DNA of 64,000 nucleotides from Paenibacillus woosongensis. Its GTDB lineage: Bacteria; Bacillota; Bacilli; Paenibacillales; Paenibacillaceae. A program made the translations under genes and the position numbers. Where the stretch lies: contig NZ_WNZW01000005.1 of NCBI RefSeq assembly GCF_009725165.1, forward strand, positions 214,016 through 278,015, written 5' to 3'. Positions 25,865 to 33,685 of this stretch are shown piece by piece; the first letter of the stretch is position 1; each line of letters starts with the position of its first letter. The notes under the pieces are model-generated. The model saw nothing but the letters and a program-made list of their open reading frames with translations, was not told the origin of the DNA and did no database searches.

Positions 25865-26695
25865 ATGAGATTTGATTTGAGAACTATTGATGGAACAAAA
25901 AAATTCTTAATAGATTGGCTTGGCGTTGATGAAAATATATTGATGAATTATGTAATATGTAATTGTAATGAAATTGATGTGAATGATTTTTGTGAAGTGC
26001 ATGGTATAAATCTAAATGAGGTAGAGACAGATCACTTAACATATGTCGCATCTCACGTTACAACTTGTACAGACGAACTGGAATCAATTAAGAAACATGG
26101 TTTGATGAACTTACAGTTAGCTTTAACATTATCAACACCTCTAAATATCTATTTAAGGAGTCATGGAATTGAATTCGACATAGGAAACCAAATTATGAGG
26201 GTAGGAAGCGAAAGCTATGATGTTAGTTATAATAGCGACTCATACAATGGTTTTCTAGATAGTGAATCTTTTAAAAGCAAGCTAAAAGATATTGGGCATA
26301 AGCTATTCTATGATAATCAAATATCGGCTTTCCTAGCAATGGAAGGTGATAAAGAATATGGTGGGTACGTTCATCAACGACCAGAGTTCCTATTTAATGT
26401 TTCTAAAGTAAGTAAAAGAAATTTGGAATATGATTGGACGAAAAAATCTAAAGCTTTTGTTTTAGAGTATGAAGAGAAGTTTGAGAATTTTGAATGGTTT
26501 ACATTCTATGAAAATGAGGATGAATATCACGATGACTATTTTAGAAATGAACATAAAAAGTGGCTTATTTCAAAATCATTATACAGATTATGGAATGACT
26601 TTTTCTATAATGATGTGAAAGAAGAGTATGCATATATGAAATCTTCATATGTAATACCTTGGAAGAACATAATTAATATAAGAGAGATTGTTTAA
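25865..26695 (+). CDS. Unrecognised 276-residue protein
   Basis: Soluble, acidic, no membrane segments. LTYVASHVTTCTDELESIKKHGLMNLQLAL has the H-x-T...SI..GL pattern seen at the start of some ADP-ribosyltransferase-fold toxins (DarT, RES), but no further catalytic motif is convincing, so I do not assign it. The C-terminal half is rich in aromatic and acidic residues (EWFTFYENEDEYHDDYF). GGAGGACAAG precedes the ATG. It lies alone between palindromes C2 and C3. Confidence 0.55.
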   Translation: MRFDLRTIDGTKKFLIDWLGVDENILMNYVICNCNEIDVNDFCEVHGINLNEVETDHLTYVASHVTTCTDELESIKKHGLMNLQLALTLSTPLNIYLRSHGIEFDIGNQIMRVGSESYDVSYNSDSYNGFLDSESFKSKLKDIGHKLFYDNQISAFLAMEGDKEYGGYVHQRPEFLFNVSKVSKRNLEYDWTKKSKAFVLEYEEKFENFEWFTFYENEDEYHDDYFRNEHKKWLISKSLYRLWNDFFYNDVKEEYAYMKSSYVIPWKNIINIREIV

Positions 26696-26774
26696 AATAT
26701 CCGTAATACATACTTTAAGCATGATCAATGAACTGAAAAGATATTTTGGGCTAAATCGAGAGAAGCAGTAACAT

Positions 26775-26918
26775 CATCTAGCACCGTATTCTGGCATCAA
26801 ATCTACCACTCCTTGGTTGTCAAATGTATAATCATGGAAGAAGCTGAGAGAACAAATGACCTTGCCTAAGATAAGATCTATCTAAGGCCGGGTTGCGTCG
26901 TAAATATGGGAGAGTGTT
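26775..26918. repeat. attC-like palindromic repeat C3 with D-type hairpin
   Basis: The left end CTAGCACCGTATTC parallels C2. The right end is GTCGTAAATATGGGAGAGTGTTTC, with a degenerate outer arm. The middle shares CCTTGGTTGT and ATAATCATGGAAGA with C4 and holds the hairpin GACCTTGCCTAAGATA / TATCTAAGGCCGGGTT (26858-26893). Confidence 0.6.
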
Positions 26919-26998
26919 TCAGAATTTATGGACTTGGTATATAACTGAAAGAGCTTCGATGGCAGATACATTCCCTAAGATAAAGCTATCCAAAGGAA

Positions 26999-27592
26999 AT
27001 GGACATCTCTGAGTACATTGAGGTTAGGCGAAAGTCCTTAATAAGGAGTTATTCAATGAAGATAGAACCTAACAAAGAATTTGCTTGTAAATTAAGTATC
27101 ATGCTTGATAGTAAATTAATCTGGTATAAGCACTTCCAGTTGTTTTGTGATGATATAATTCTTGAATATACAAAACCACCGTATTGGATAATTGAATTAG
27201 CAACAGTGCGCTTTCAAGGAAGTGCTATCGAAATAGTCAACAAATATATCAATTCAGAACCATTTATTGATTTTTATAATAGTAATTTGTTTGATCAATA
27301 CATTGCTTGTTTGTACATAAAGTACGATCGAAGAGAAATATCTTGGGCTAGTTTTCTACTTACGTCTGGACAATATGCTGACAATTGCCAAAGTGTGAAA
27401 GAACCATGTGAATACTTTTTTGATTTATTAACTGAGTATGAGGACTCTGACTTCAATATTGACCTCGAATATAAACAAAAAGCAGAGATACAAAATAAAT
27501 TCTCTCAGGAAATCAAAGAAATACAAGCTGTTTATGATGTATTTAGGGGTTATTACAAACAGTTCATTAATAAGGAAAGAAATACACCTTAG
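26999..27592 (+). CDS. Unrecognised 197-residue protein
   Basis: Soluble, no membrane segments. YWIIELATVRFQGSAIEIVNKYI and YDRREISWASFLLTSGQYAD suggest an alpha/beta helical protein. I recognise no family; an immunity-type role is only a guess from its place. The ATG is immediately preceded by CCAAAGGAA, the 3' arm of a small hairpin (TTCCCTAAGATA / TATCCAAAGGAA, 26971-26998), so the ribosome binding site may be sequestered. An internal ATG at codon 20 is an alternative start. It is the last gene of the AT-rich block before repeat A3. Confidence 0.5.
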   Translation: MDISEYIEVRRKSLIRSYSMKIEPNKEFACKLSIMLDSKLIWYKHFQLFCDDIILEYTKPPYWIIELATVRFQGSAIEIVNKYINSEPFIDFYNSNLFDQYIACLYIKYDRREISWASFLLTSGQYADNCQSVKEPCEYFFDLLTEYEDSDFNIDLEYKQKAEIQNKFSQEIKEIQAVYDVFRGYYKQFINKERNTP

Positions 27593-27712
27593 TAGGGATT
27601 ACGAAGAAGAAGGGCCTGCGCCTAACCGAATCTTATTTGGGATGCTACTAAGATAAACAGAGAAGTTGTTTCAGCTATTCTTTTAAAAGCTTCTAATAAA
27701 TAACTTAAATCC

Positions 27713-27783
27713 GAGACTCCACTTTCGTGGAGTCTCCTTTTTTGGTTTCCGCTATTTTACAAATAGGCTATAATCTTGGGGAA
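27713..27783. repeat. Terminator plus TATAAT-core repeat, copy A3
   Basis: A perfect 10-bp stem GAGACTCCAC-TTTC-GTGGAGTCTC is followed by C and six T residues, then GGTTTCCGCTATTTTAC, AAATAGGC and TATAATCTTGGGG. It marks the right edge of the AT-rich segment, as A1 marks the left. Confidence 0.85.
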
Positions 27784-27922
27784 AGGTGTAGAAAGTTGTA
27801 GAAAATAGTAGGAATATAGCTGCGCCTGAGTCTCAGCCATTTGTTTATGAATTGTTTCTAATTAAAGAAGGTCTAGTTTGAATTACATAACTTACAAGTT
27901 CTAGCAACAGGAGGTTGATGTG

Positions 27923-28438
27923 ATGCAGGTTCGGAAGATTAAGATAGTAGGAACGGGTAAATGTTTGCCGGAGCAAGTGATCACAGCAGAAGACTTAGAT
28001 AAGAAACTAGGGGTACCCAGTGGATGGGTGCTGAAGAAAACAGACGTTAGAGTTAGACTTGTTGTAAAAGACGAAACCGCTTCCTTCATGGGGGCAAGGG
28101 CAGCGGAAGCTGCGTTAGAGGATGCGGGGCTTACTTTTTCGGATATCGACTGTATTGTATCTACGAGCGGCACGGTGGAGCAGTCCATTCCATGTACGGC
28201 TTCTTTAATCCAAAAGGCATTGGGGCAAGAGTATTCTGGGGTTCCTGCGTTTGATATCAATTCGACTTGTTTAAGTTTTTTAACTGGATTGGATGTTATG
28301 TCTTATATGGTAGCGGCAGGGCGTTATCGTCGTGTTTTGCTCGTAGCGACGGAAGTGGCTTCGGTTGGGTTGGATTGGTCTCATAAAGAAAGTGGCAAAT
28401 TCCTGCTCTGTTTGCCTGCATGGAGCATCCGAGGTTAG
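27923..28438 (+). pseudogene. Ketoacyl-ACP synthase III-like, 3'-truncated
   Basis: About 171 residues against the usual 320-340. It starts MQVRKIKIVGTGKCLPE and reaches the catalytic cysteine in FDINSTCLSFLTGLDV, then GLDWSHKES, where the family continues into a FGDGA motif. Here the frame switches at about 28390 into foreign sequence (GKFLLCLPAWSIRG) and stops. The catalytic His and Asn are therefore missing, so the protein should be inactive. The start has AGGAGG. The downstream MBL gene lost its own beginning at the same junction, so one deletion removed the 3' half of this gene and the 5' end of the next. Confidence 0.8.
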
Positions 28439-29133
28439 GCCCGATCTTATTTGATACGGGGTATTCGGAACGATTCTTCCAAGCAGCAAGTCGTTTTCCT
28501 TATTCGCTCTATCGAAAGGCGACCCCTGTTTCTATCCCAGAAAGGGAGACGGCGGTCTATCAATTAAAAGAGGCAGGGATTAAATTAAGCGACATTAAAT
28601 ATGTCGTTCTATCCCACCTTCATGCAGATCATATTGCCGGGGTTTGTGATTTTCCTGAAGCTTCGTTTATTTATTTAAAAGCAGCTTACGATAAAATGAA
28701 GCACCGCAGAGGGCTAGCGGCGGTTCGAGCAGGCTTCCTGCCGGACTTATTACCGAGTGATTTTGAGGAGCGTTCTCTACCAATAGATGAACAACAAGGG
28801 ATCTCGCTGCCCTCTAGTTATCCATTTGAGCGGGGCTTGGATCTTTTTGGCGATGGAAGTGTGATTGCCGTGGACTTGCCAGGACACGCTGTCGGTCAAA
28901 TTGGCGTTCTACTTCATACTGAGGATCAGCCGTATTTTTTATGTGCGGATGCTGTATGGTCCAGTCGAGCGTATCGGGAATCCCGGCCTCCCCATTGGCT
29001 TGCTGGCCTGATTATGGATGATCGTCGGCAGTATCAAGAAAGCTTCCAGCGCATATGCGAATTTCACAAGCAGCATCCGGAATATCGAATTATTCCATCC
29101 CATTGCAGCGAAGTTGGGGAGTCTCTTAAATAG
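28420..29133 (+). CDS. MBL-fold metallo-hydrolase, 5'-truncated
   Basis: 237 residues from ATG 28420. The metal motif HLHADH lies in VVLSHLHADHIAGV, with later ligands in DLPGHAVGQIG and LCADAVW. The same frame is open a few codons upstream and reads WQIPALFAC before MEHPRLGPILFDTGYS, which is family sequence, so the natural N-terminus was lost in the deletion. No ribosome binding site precedes 28420, and translation would rely on coupling to the truncated synthase. It may still be expressed weakly. It belonged to the cluster running to 32538. Confidence 0.75.
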   Translation: MEHPRLGPILFDTGYSERFFQAASRFPYSLYRKATPVSIPERETAVYQLKEAGIKLSDIKYVVLSHLHADHIAGVCDFPEASFIYLKAAYDKMKHRRGLAAVRAGFLPDLLPSDFEERSLPIDEQQGISLPSSYPFERGLDLFGDGSVIAVDLPGHAVGQIGVLLHTEDQPYFLCADAVWSSRAYRESRPPHWLAGLIMDDRRQYQESFQRICEFHKQHPEYRIIPSHCSEVGESLK

Positions 29134-29144
29134 GGGAGGAAGTC

Positions 29145-30536
29145 ATGTTGATTGACAAAGGAGCTATTGTATACCACTATTTGCGGACAAAGCTTCATCA
29201 AAGGCTAGCCAATCGTCAAGAGGTTGAACAGTGGCAGGAGGAGAGAGTACGAAGCCATGTTCGTTTTGTCCGCAAGCATTCTGCTTTTTATCGCGAGCTT
29301 TGGAAGGATTATACGGATGCCCAGTGGCGGCAATTTCCGATCATGGATAAAGAGCTGATGATGGAGCATTTCGACCAATTAAATACGGTTGGAATCACGA
29401 AAGAAGAAGCTTTTGCCGTGGCGTATCAAGCGGAGAACAGCCGGGATTTTGCCCCTACCATCGGTCCGATTACGTTCGGACTCTCATCGGGGACATCTGG
29501 AAATCGCGGTATTTTCCTCGTCAGTCCTCAAGAAAGAAGGGCATGGTCGGGAACAGTCATCGCTAAAATGCTGCCTCATTCATTGCTGCAAAAGGAGAGT
29601 ATTGCTTTTTTCCTTCGGGCGAATAGCAATTTATATGGCAGTGTCGGCAGCCATCGGCTTCAATTTCATTATTATGATTTGCTGAATCCGGTTAAGGAGC
29701 ATATTGAACGATTGAACGAGCAGCGTCCTGGATTATTAGTCGCTCCGCCATCGATGCTCCGGATTTTGGCTCAAGCTAAACAACAGGGGCATTTGCAAAT
29801 CCATCCCCATAAAATCATTTCTGTTGCTGAAGTGCTGGATCCGTTGGTTCGGAAGGCCATAGAGACACAGTTCGAACAAAGGGTTCATCAAGTCTATCAA
29901 TGCACGGAAGGCTTTCTGGCTTGTACTTGCTCCCATGGCACCCTTCACCTGAACGAAGATATTGTTATCATTGAAAAAGAATATTTAGATCAGAAGCTTG
30001 GCCGATTTGTTCCGATTATTACGGACTTTTCGAGAAGGACTCAACCGATTGTGCGATACCGTCTGAATGATATCCTAACCGAACGTGCTGAGCCATGTCC
30101 GTGCGGTTCTCCTTATCTAGCAATAGAATCCATAGAAGGGCGCTGTGATGATATATTTTATGGCTACAGCTTGCATGACGACAGGCTAAGGCCGATATTT
30201 CCTGACTTTATTAGCCGGGCAATTATTCAAGCCTCCGAGAAAGTGGTTGAGTATTTAGCGATTCAACATACGCCTGATCGAATTGAAATTTGCCTGAGGG
30301 TAGATGAGGCTGATGAGGCTGGCTCCAGGTCTGCACAAATTGAAGAGCACATCACTCATGCCATGAATGATTTATTTCTTAAAATAAATTGCAAGCCGCC
30401 AGCCATTGAATTTAATGTATACGAACAGGATATTTACGCTAGATACGATAAGCAGGGAGAGCTAACCGAACTGAAAAAACTGCGCCGAGTGGAAAGGAGA
30501 TTTCAGCTTGGAGAGGATACAGATCCGTTTATATGA
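29145..30536 (+). CDS. F390 synthetase-related / phenylacetate-CoA ligase-like adenylating enzyme
   Basis: 463 residues, ANL-superfamily. The P-loop-like ATP motif is FGLSSGTSGNRGIF. YQCTEGFLACTC and RYRLNDILTERAEPCPCGSPY are the later nucleotide and cysteine-rich parts typical of CapK/F390-synthetase-related proteins. It probably activates a carboxylic acid as an acyl-adenylate for transfer. GGGGAGGAAG gives a strong start, 11 bp after the MBL gene, and it overlaps the next gene by 29 bp. The substrate is unknown; the original set was KASIII, MBL, ligase, GNAT and SDR. Confidence 0.8.
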   Translation: MLIDKGAIVYHYLRTKLHQRLANRQEVEQWQEERVRSHVRFVRKHSAFYRELWKDYTDAQWRQFPIMDKELMMEHFDQLNTVGITKEEAFAVAYQAENSRDFAPTIGPITFGLSSGTSGNRGIFLVSPQERRAWSGTVIAKMLPHSLLQKESIAFFLRANSNLYGSVGSHRLQFHYYDLLNPVKEHIERLNEQRPGLLVAPPSMLRILAQAKQQGHLQIHPHKIISVAEVLDPLVRKAIETQFEQRVHQVYQCTEGFLACTCSHGTLHLNEDIVIIEKEYLDQKLGRFVPIITDFSRRTQPIVRYRLNDILTERAEPCPCGSPYLAIESIEGRCDDIFYGYSLHDDRLRPIFPDFISRAIIQASEKVVEYLAIQHTPDRIEICLRVDEADEAGSRSAQIEEHITHAMNDLFLKINCKPPAIEFNVYEQDIYARYDKQGELTELKKLRRVERRFQLGEDTDPFI

Positions 30537-31665
30537 TGCAGATACCATAGACGATCTGCCATGGCCGGACACCCAAGATGGGCAGTACGCTAAACAGTTT
30601 CTTTTGCCGTTCGTGAAGCGCCAGCCATCGCATTATATCAACAATGTTCAAGCTAGATATTTGGCGGTATCAGTTGATGGTATCGTGCTTCCTATTTCAA
30701 TCACTGAAACACAATATGACAATTCCTATGTATGCTCTCCTTATACGCATTATGTAAGCTATGCCAAGCAAGAGCTCGTATTGCTCCAAAATGCACTGCT
30801 GCGTAAAGGCTTGTCAGCCCTGCTCGGCGGATTAGGGCAATTTTTTAAAGCGAGCCAGATCAATAAGGCGGTTCATGTAAACAACTGGTTCGTCTCAACG
30901 AATTTATATCCCGAATTAACACCTGATCAACTAAGGGCGCTGCACTCTTTTTTAACCAAGCAGTTTCCTGACTATGCGATCATCTATCGATCCCTTAATG
31001 AAGCGAACCATGAGAAGCTTATTCAGGAGTTACGCCGATTAAATTATAAAATGGTAGCCTCCCGCCAAATCTATCTCGTGCATTCCAGCCAGTCTGCCTC
31101 GTTAAGTTCCAAATCACGCAAGCTGTTAAAGAAGGACTATGCATTAATCGCTCGCCATGGCTATGAGATGTTAGATAATGATCAATTGTCAGATCAAGAT
31201 ATTTCGCGAATATTGGAGCTGTACAGTGCTTTGTATTTGCAAAAATATTCGATGTACAATCCGCAATTTAACGAAGATTTTATCGCTCTCGCGATTAAGA
31301 ATAAGATTCTTCACCTTAAAGCGCTTCGGAAAAATGGGCGTATTGATGCCGTGATAGGTTATTTTTGCCGCAACGGAGTCATGACGACCCCATTGCTCGG
31401 TTACGATCTTTCTTTGCCGAGAGAAGTGGGTTTGTACCGGATGTTGTCTGCGCTTTTATTCTATATAGCGCTGGACAACGGTCATTTATTAAACAGAAGC
31501 TCTGGTGCTGCTCATTTCAAAAGGAAGCGGGGTGCTGCGGCTGAGATGGAGTACTCGGCTGTTTACGATAGACACTTACCGTTTCGAAGGCGGCTTTGCT
31601 GGTCATTTTTGCAAACCGTCCTTAACAAAATTGGAATTCCTATCATCCGAAAGTATAAGCTCTAA
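30508..31665 (+). CDS. GNAT-like acyltransferase
   Basis: 385 residues. Translation starts at TTG 30508, set by GGAAAGGAG seven bases upstream, inside the 3' end of the ligase gene. The C-terminal half (about 190-350) has the GNAT/BioF2-like pattern: SSKSRKLLKKDYALIARHGYE, then IDAVIGYFCRNGVMTTPLLGYD and VGLYRMLSALLFYIA. The N-terminal half is unassigned. It probably transfers the acyl group made by the adjacent ligase/ketoacyl enzymes. The basic C-terminus could associate with membrane. Confidence 0.65.
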   Translation: MERIQIRLYDADTIDDLPWPDTQDGQYAKQFLLPFVKRQPSHYINNVQARYLAVSVDGIVLPISITETQYDNSYVCSPYTHYVSYAKQELVLLQNALLRKGLSALLGGLGQFFKASQINKAVHVNNWFVSTNLYPELTPDQLRALHSFLTKQFPDYAIIYRSLNEANHEKLIQELRRLNYKMVASRQIYLVHSSQSASLSSKSRKLLKKDYALIARHGYEMLDNDQLSDQDISRILELYSALYLQKYSMYNPQFNEDFIALAIKNKILHLKALRKNGRIDAVIGYFCRNGVMTTPLLGYDLSLPREVGLYRMLSALLFYIALDNGHLLNRSSGAAHFKRKRGAAAEMEYSAVYDRHLPFRRRLCWSFLQTVLNKIGIPIIRKYKL

Positions 31666-31686
31666 CTATAAAGGAGGCTGCAGGGC

Positions 31687-32538
31687 ATGATGCAAAACAG
31701 ACCGATTGCTTTGGTCACGGGAACATCCAGCGGCTTTGGGTTACTGATCACGCTGGCATTAGCCGGAAGCGGCTATCATGTCATTGCCACGATGCGCAAT
31801 ATCACGAAGCAGGATGCGTTGATGCAAGCTGCGGAGCAAAAGGGTCTAAGCCAGCATATCGAGTGCTGTTCCCTTGATGTGAGCGATCAGCAAGCAATTG
31901 GCAAGACCGTGGATGAACTTATGAAGCGTTATGGGCGCATTGATGTGCTTGTGAATAATGCCGGCATCTCACTTGGCGGCTTTGTGGAGGAGATTCCACT
32001 AGAGGACTGGATCCACGCCATGGACACGAATTTTTTCGGTCTTGTTGCTCTAACCCAAGAAGTATTGCCACATATGCGATCGAGAAAATACGGGAAAATT
32101 ATTAACATCAGCAGCATCAGCGGCAGACTTGGCTTTCCCGGGTACGGGCCTTATGCGGCTTCAAAGTTTGCGGTGGAAGGATTCAGTGAATCGCTTCGTT
32201 TGGAAATGCTGCCATACGGCGTTTACGTTTCTTTAGTTGAACCAGGCGCATACAAAACCGCGATTTGGTCCAAAGGCTTCGATTATATTTCGATGAGAGC
32301 AAGGAAAGAATCACCCTATCAGGAGCCTCTTGCAGCTATTCTGGCCTACAGCAACAACGTAGCTAACAACGCCAGCGATCCGCAGGATGTGGCCAGGACG
32401 GTGGTGCGAATCGCTCAAGCTCGCTATCCCAAATTGCGTTACGTGTTAGGAAAGGGAGCATGGACTGCGATATGGGGGAAGGCGCTTCTCCCTTGGAAGT
32501 GGTTCGAACAAATTGTATTGCGCCAGCTCCGCAAATAA
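31687..32538 (+). CDS. Short-chain dehydrogenase/reductase
   Basis: 283 residues. It has the cofactor motif TGTSSGFG, the NNAG motif, the catalytic serine in NISSISGRLG and the YxxxK pair in YGPYAASKFAVEG, so all active residues are present. The C-terminal extension with basic residues is typical of classical lipid/retinol-type SDRs. It is the last gene of the acyl cluster, 21 bp after the GNAT gene, with AAAGGAGG upstream. It probably reduces a keto intermediate. Confidence 0.9.
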   Translation: MMQNRPIALVTGTSSGFGLLITLALAGSGYHVIATMRNITKQDALMQAAEQKGLSQHIECCSLDVSDQQAIGKTVDELMKRYGRIDVLVNNAGISLGGFVEEIPLEDWIHAMDTNFFGLVALTQEVLPHMRSRKYGKIINISSISGRLGFPGYGPYAASKFAVEGFSESLRLEMLPYGVYVSLVEPGAYKTAIWSKGFDYISMRARKESPYQEPLAAILAYSNNVANNASDPQDVARTVVRIAQARYPKLRYVLGKGAWTAIWGKALLPWKWFEQIVLRQLRK

Positions 32539-32660
32539 GAAATTAAGAATATCGGCAGAATAGTTAATATAAATAAAGTATACTGAGAACGTTCGGCTAT
32601 AAGTATGGTAAAATCAAAATAGAATGAAGAATTAGAGCGAATTTGTAGGAGGTAGAACGA

Positions 32661-32918
32661 ATGAAATGGCAAGAGGTAAGAGAACTGTTTCCTGATCAAT
32701 TTGTTCTGGTTTCCATACTTAATTATCACGAGGAAGGCAACAAAAAAGTAGTAGATGAAGTTGCACCAATTCGCACGGTACCTGATGAAGATGCTAATAA
32801 AGAGTTTTTTCAAGTAAAGCCAGGGAATGTAGTGTACCATACTTCAAATCAAGACTTTGTAATTCATCTCCGACGTGATCCACTAATAAGAGTGAGACGT
32901 AATAGCAATGAAAATTAA
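32661..32918 (+). CDS. Small protein paired with the retropepsin-like gene
   Basis: 85 residues, soluble: WQEVRELFPDQFVLVSILNYHEEGNKK begins a compact alpha/beta domain. I recognise no named family, but such small proteins often precede single-domain aspartyl proteases in Bacillota, here overlapping it by 11 bp. GTAGGAGG precedes the ATG. Translational coupling suggests the two act together. Confidence 0.65.
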   Translation: MKWQEVRELFPDQFVLVSILNYHEEGNKKVVDEVAPIRTVPDEDANKEFFQVKPGNVVYHTSNQDFVIHLRRDPLIRVRRNSNEN

Positions 32919-33279
32919 CTATGACGGACAGTTAATTACAACGTCACTTTCCGTGACGTTTAGAGGACGGACATTGAGAATAGAAGATGTAGTTATAGAT
33001 ACCGGATCTTCACATACTATAATCAGTCCCGATATTTTAGAGGAAATTGGTGTGACCTACGAAACAGGGGATTCTATTTATGAAGCATACGGGATTGGCG
33101 GAAGCACTCCTTTCTATACAAAAATTATGGACAAGATCGAAATAGGTACACGAAGCATTGAAAATATAGAGATAGATGTAGGCATTCTGCCTAGAGATCA
33201 TAGAGGGCTGCTTGGGTTGGATATTCTGAAGCAACAAAATTTTATTATTGACTTGAAAACACTAGAATTGCGTATTTGA
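32908..33279 (+). CDS. Retropepsin-like aspartic protease
   Basis: 123 residues, about the size of a viral protease monomer. The active-site motif is VVIDTGSSHTIIS, with hydrophobic-hydrophobic-Gly in the later half (RGLLGLDILKQQNFIID), the usual GLLG(L/F)D signature of bacterial retropepsins. A homodimer would form one active site. No membrane or signal segment is seen, so it is cytoplasmic. The partner is the 85-residue protein that overlaps its start. The substrate is unknown. Confidence 0.82.
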   Translation: MKINYDGQLITTSLSVTFRGRTLRIEDVVIDTGSSHTIISPDILEEIGVTYETGDSIYEAYGIGGSTPFYTKIMDKIEIGTRSIENIEIDVGILPRDHRGLLGLDILKQQNFIIDLKTLELRI

Positions 33280-33310
33280 TATTTAAAAGTTGGTTGAATA
33301 GGGAGTAAGT

Positions 33311-33341
33311 AGGCAGGGTCCATTTGGACCCTGCCTATTTT
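33311..33341 (+). terminator. Rho-independent terminator
   Basis: The perfect 11-bp stem AGGCAGGGTCC-ATTT-GGACCCTGCCT is followed by ATTTTAAAT, 32 bp after the protease stop. Confidence 0.85.
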
Positions 33342-33353
33342 AAATCAATCATG

Positions 33354-33520
33354 TTATTGGTGGTCGGGAAGCTTCTGTATGATATCAGAATAGATATTCA
33401 GTTTTGTATCAATATCCACTCGTTTTTTATTATCATCGGTGTAGCCTGCTCTACCCGGTCTCCGATTTTGAATTCGGTAACGTAAGGGCGAATATCCCCT
33501 TTAGTTATTCTCTCCGCAGC
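33354..33520 (-). pseudogene. C-terminal remnant of an unknown protein
   Basis: The minus strand reads YTDDNKKRVDIDTKLNIYS then DIIQKLPDHQ and a stop at 33356-33354. Upstream, in another frame, it reads DIRPYVTEFKIGDRVEQA. Both pieces look like genuine protein and abut at about 33450, consistent with one frameshift in a decayed gene. No start or family is seen. Confidence 0.4.
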
Positions 33521-33685
33521 TGGGAACAAGCAGTCCTAATAGCGATAGTCCTTTTCCCCTAATTTGTAACTGTAAAATTTATGCAATTGGTTGGATATCT
33601 TATCCTTTCAACTTAATAAATAATCAGGGTAGAGCTTACTATCACGACATCCTCATCACCTAAACATTGGAGGGAGTGTCCAAGC

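Noticed and set aside
17387..27783. CRISPR array
   Set aside because: The repeats are long, diverged, unevenly spaced by whole genes and lack unique spacers of constant length.
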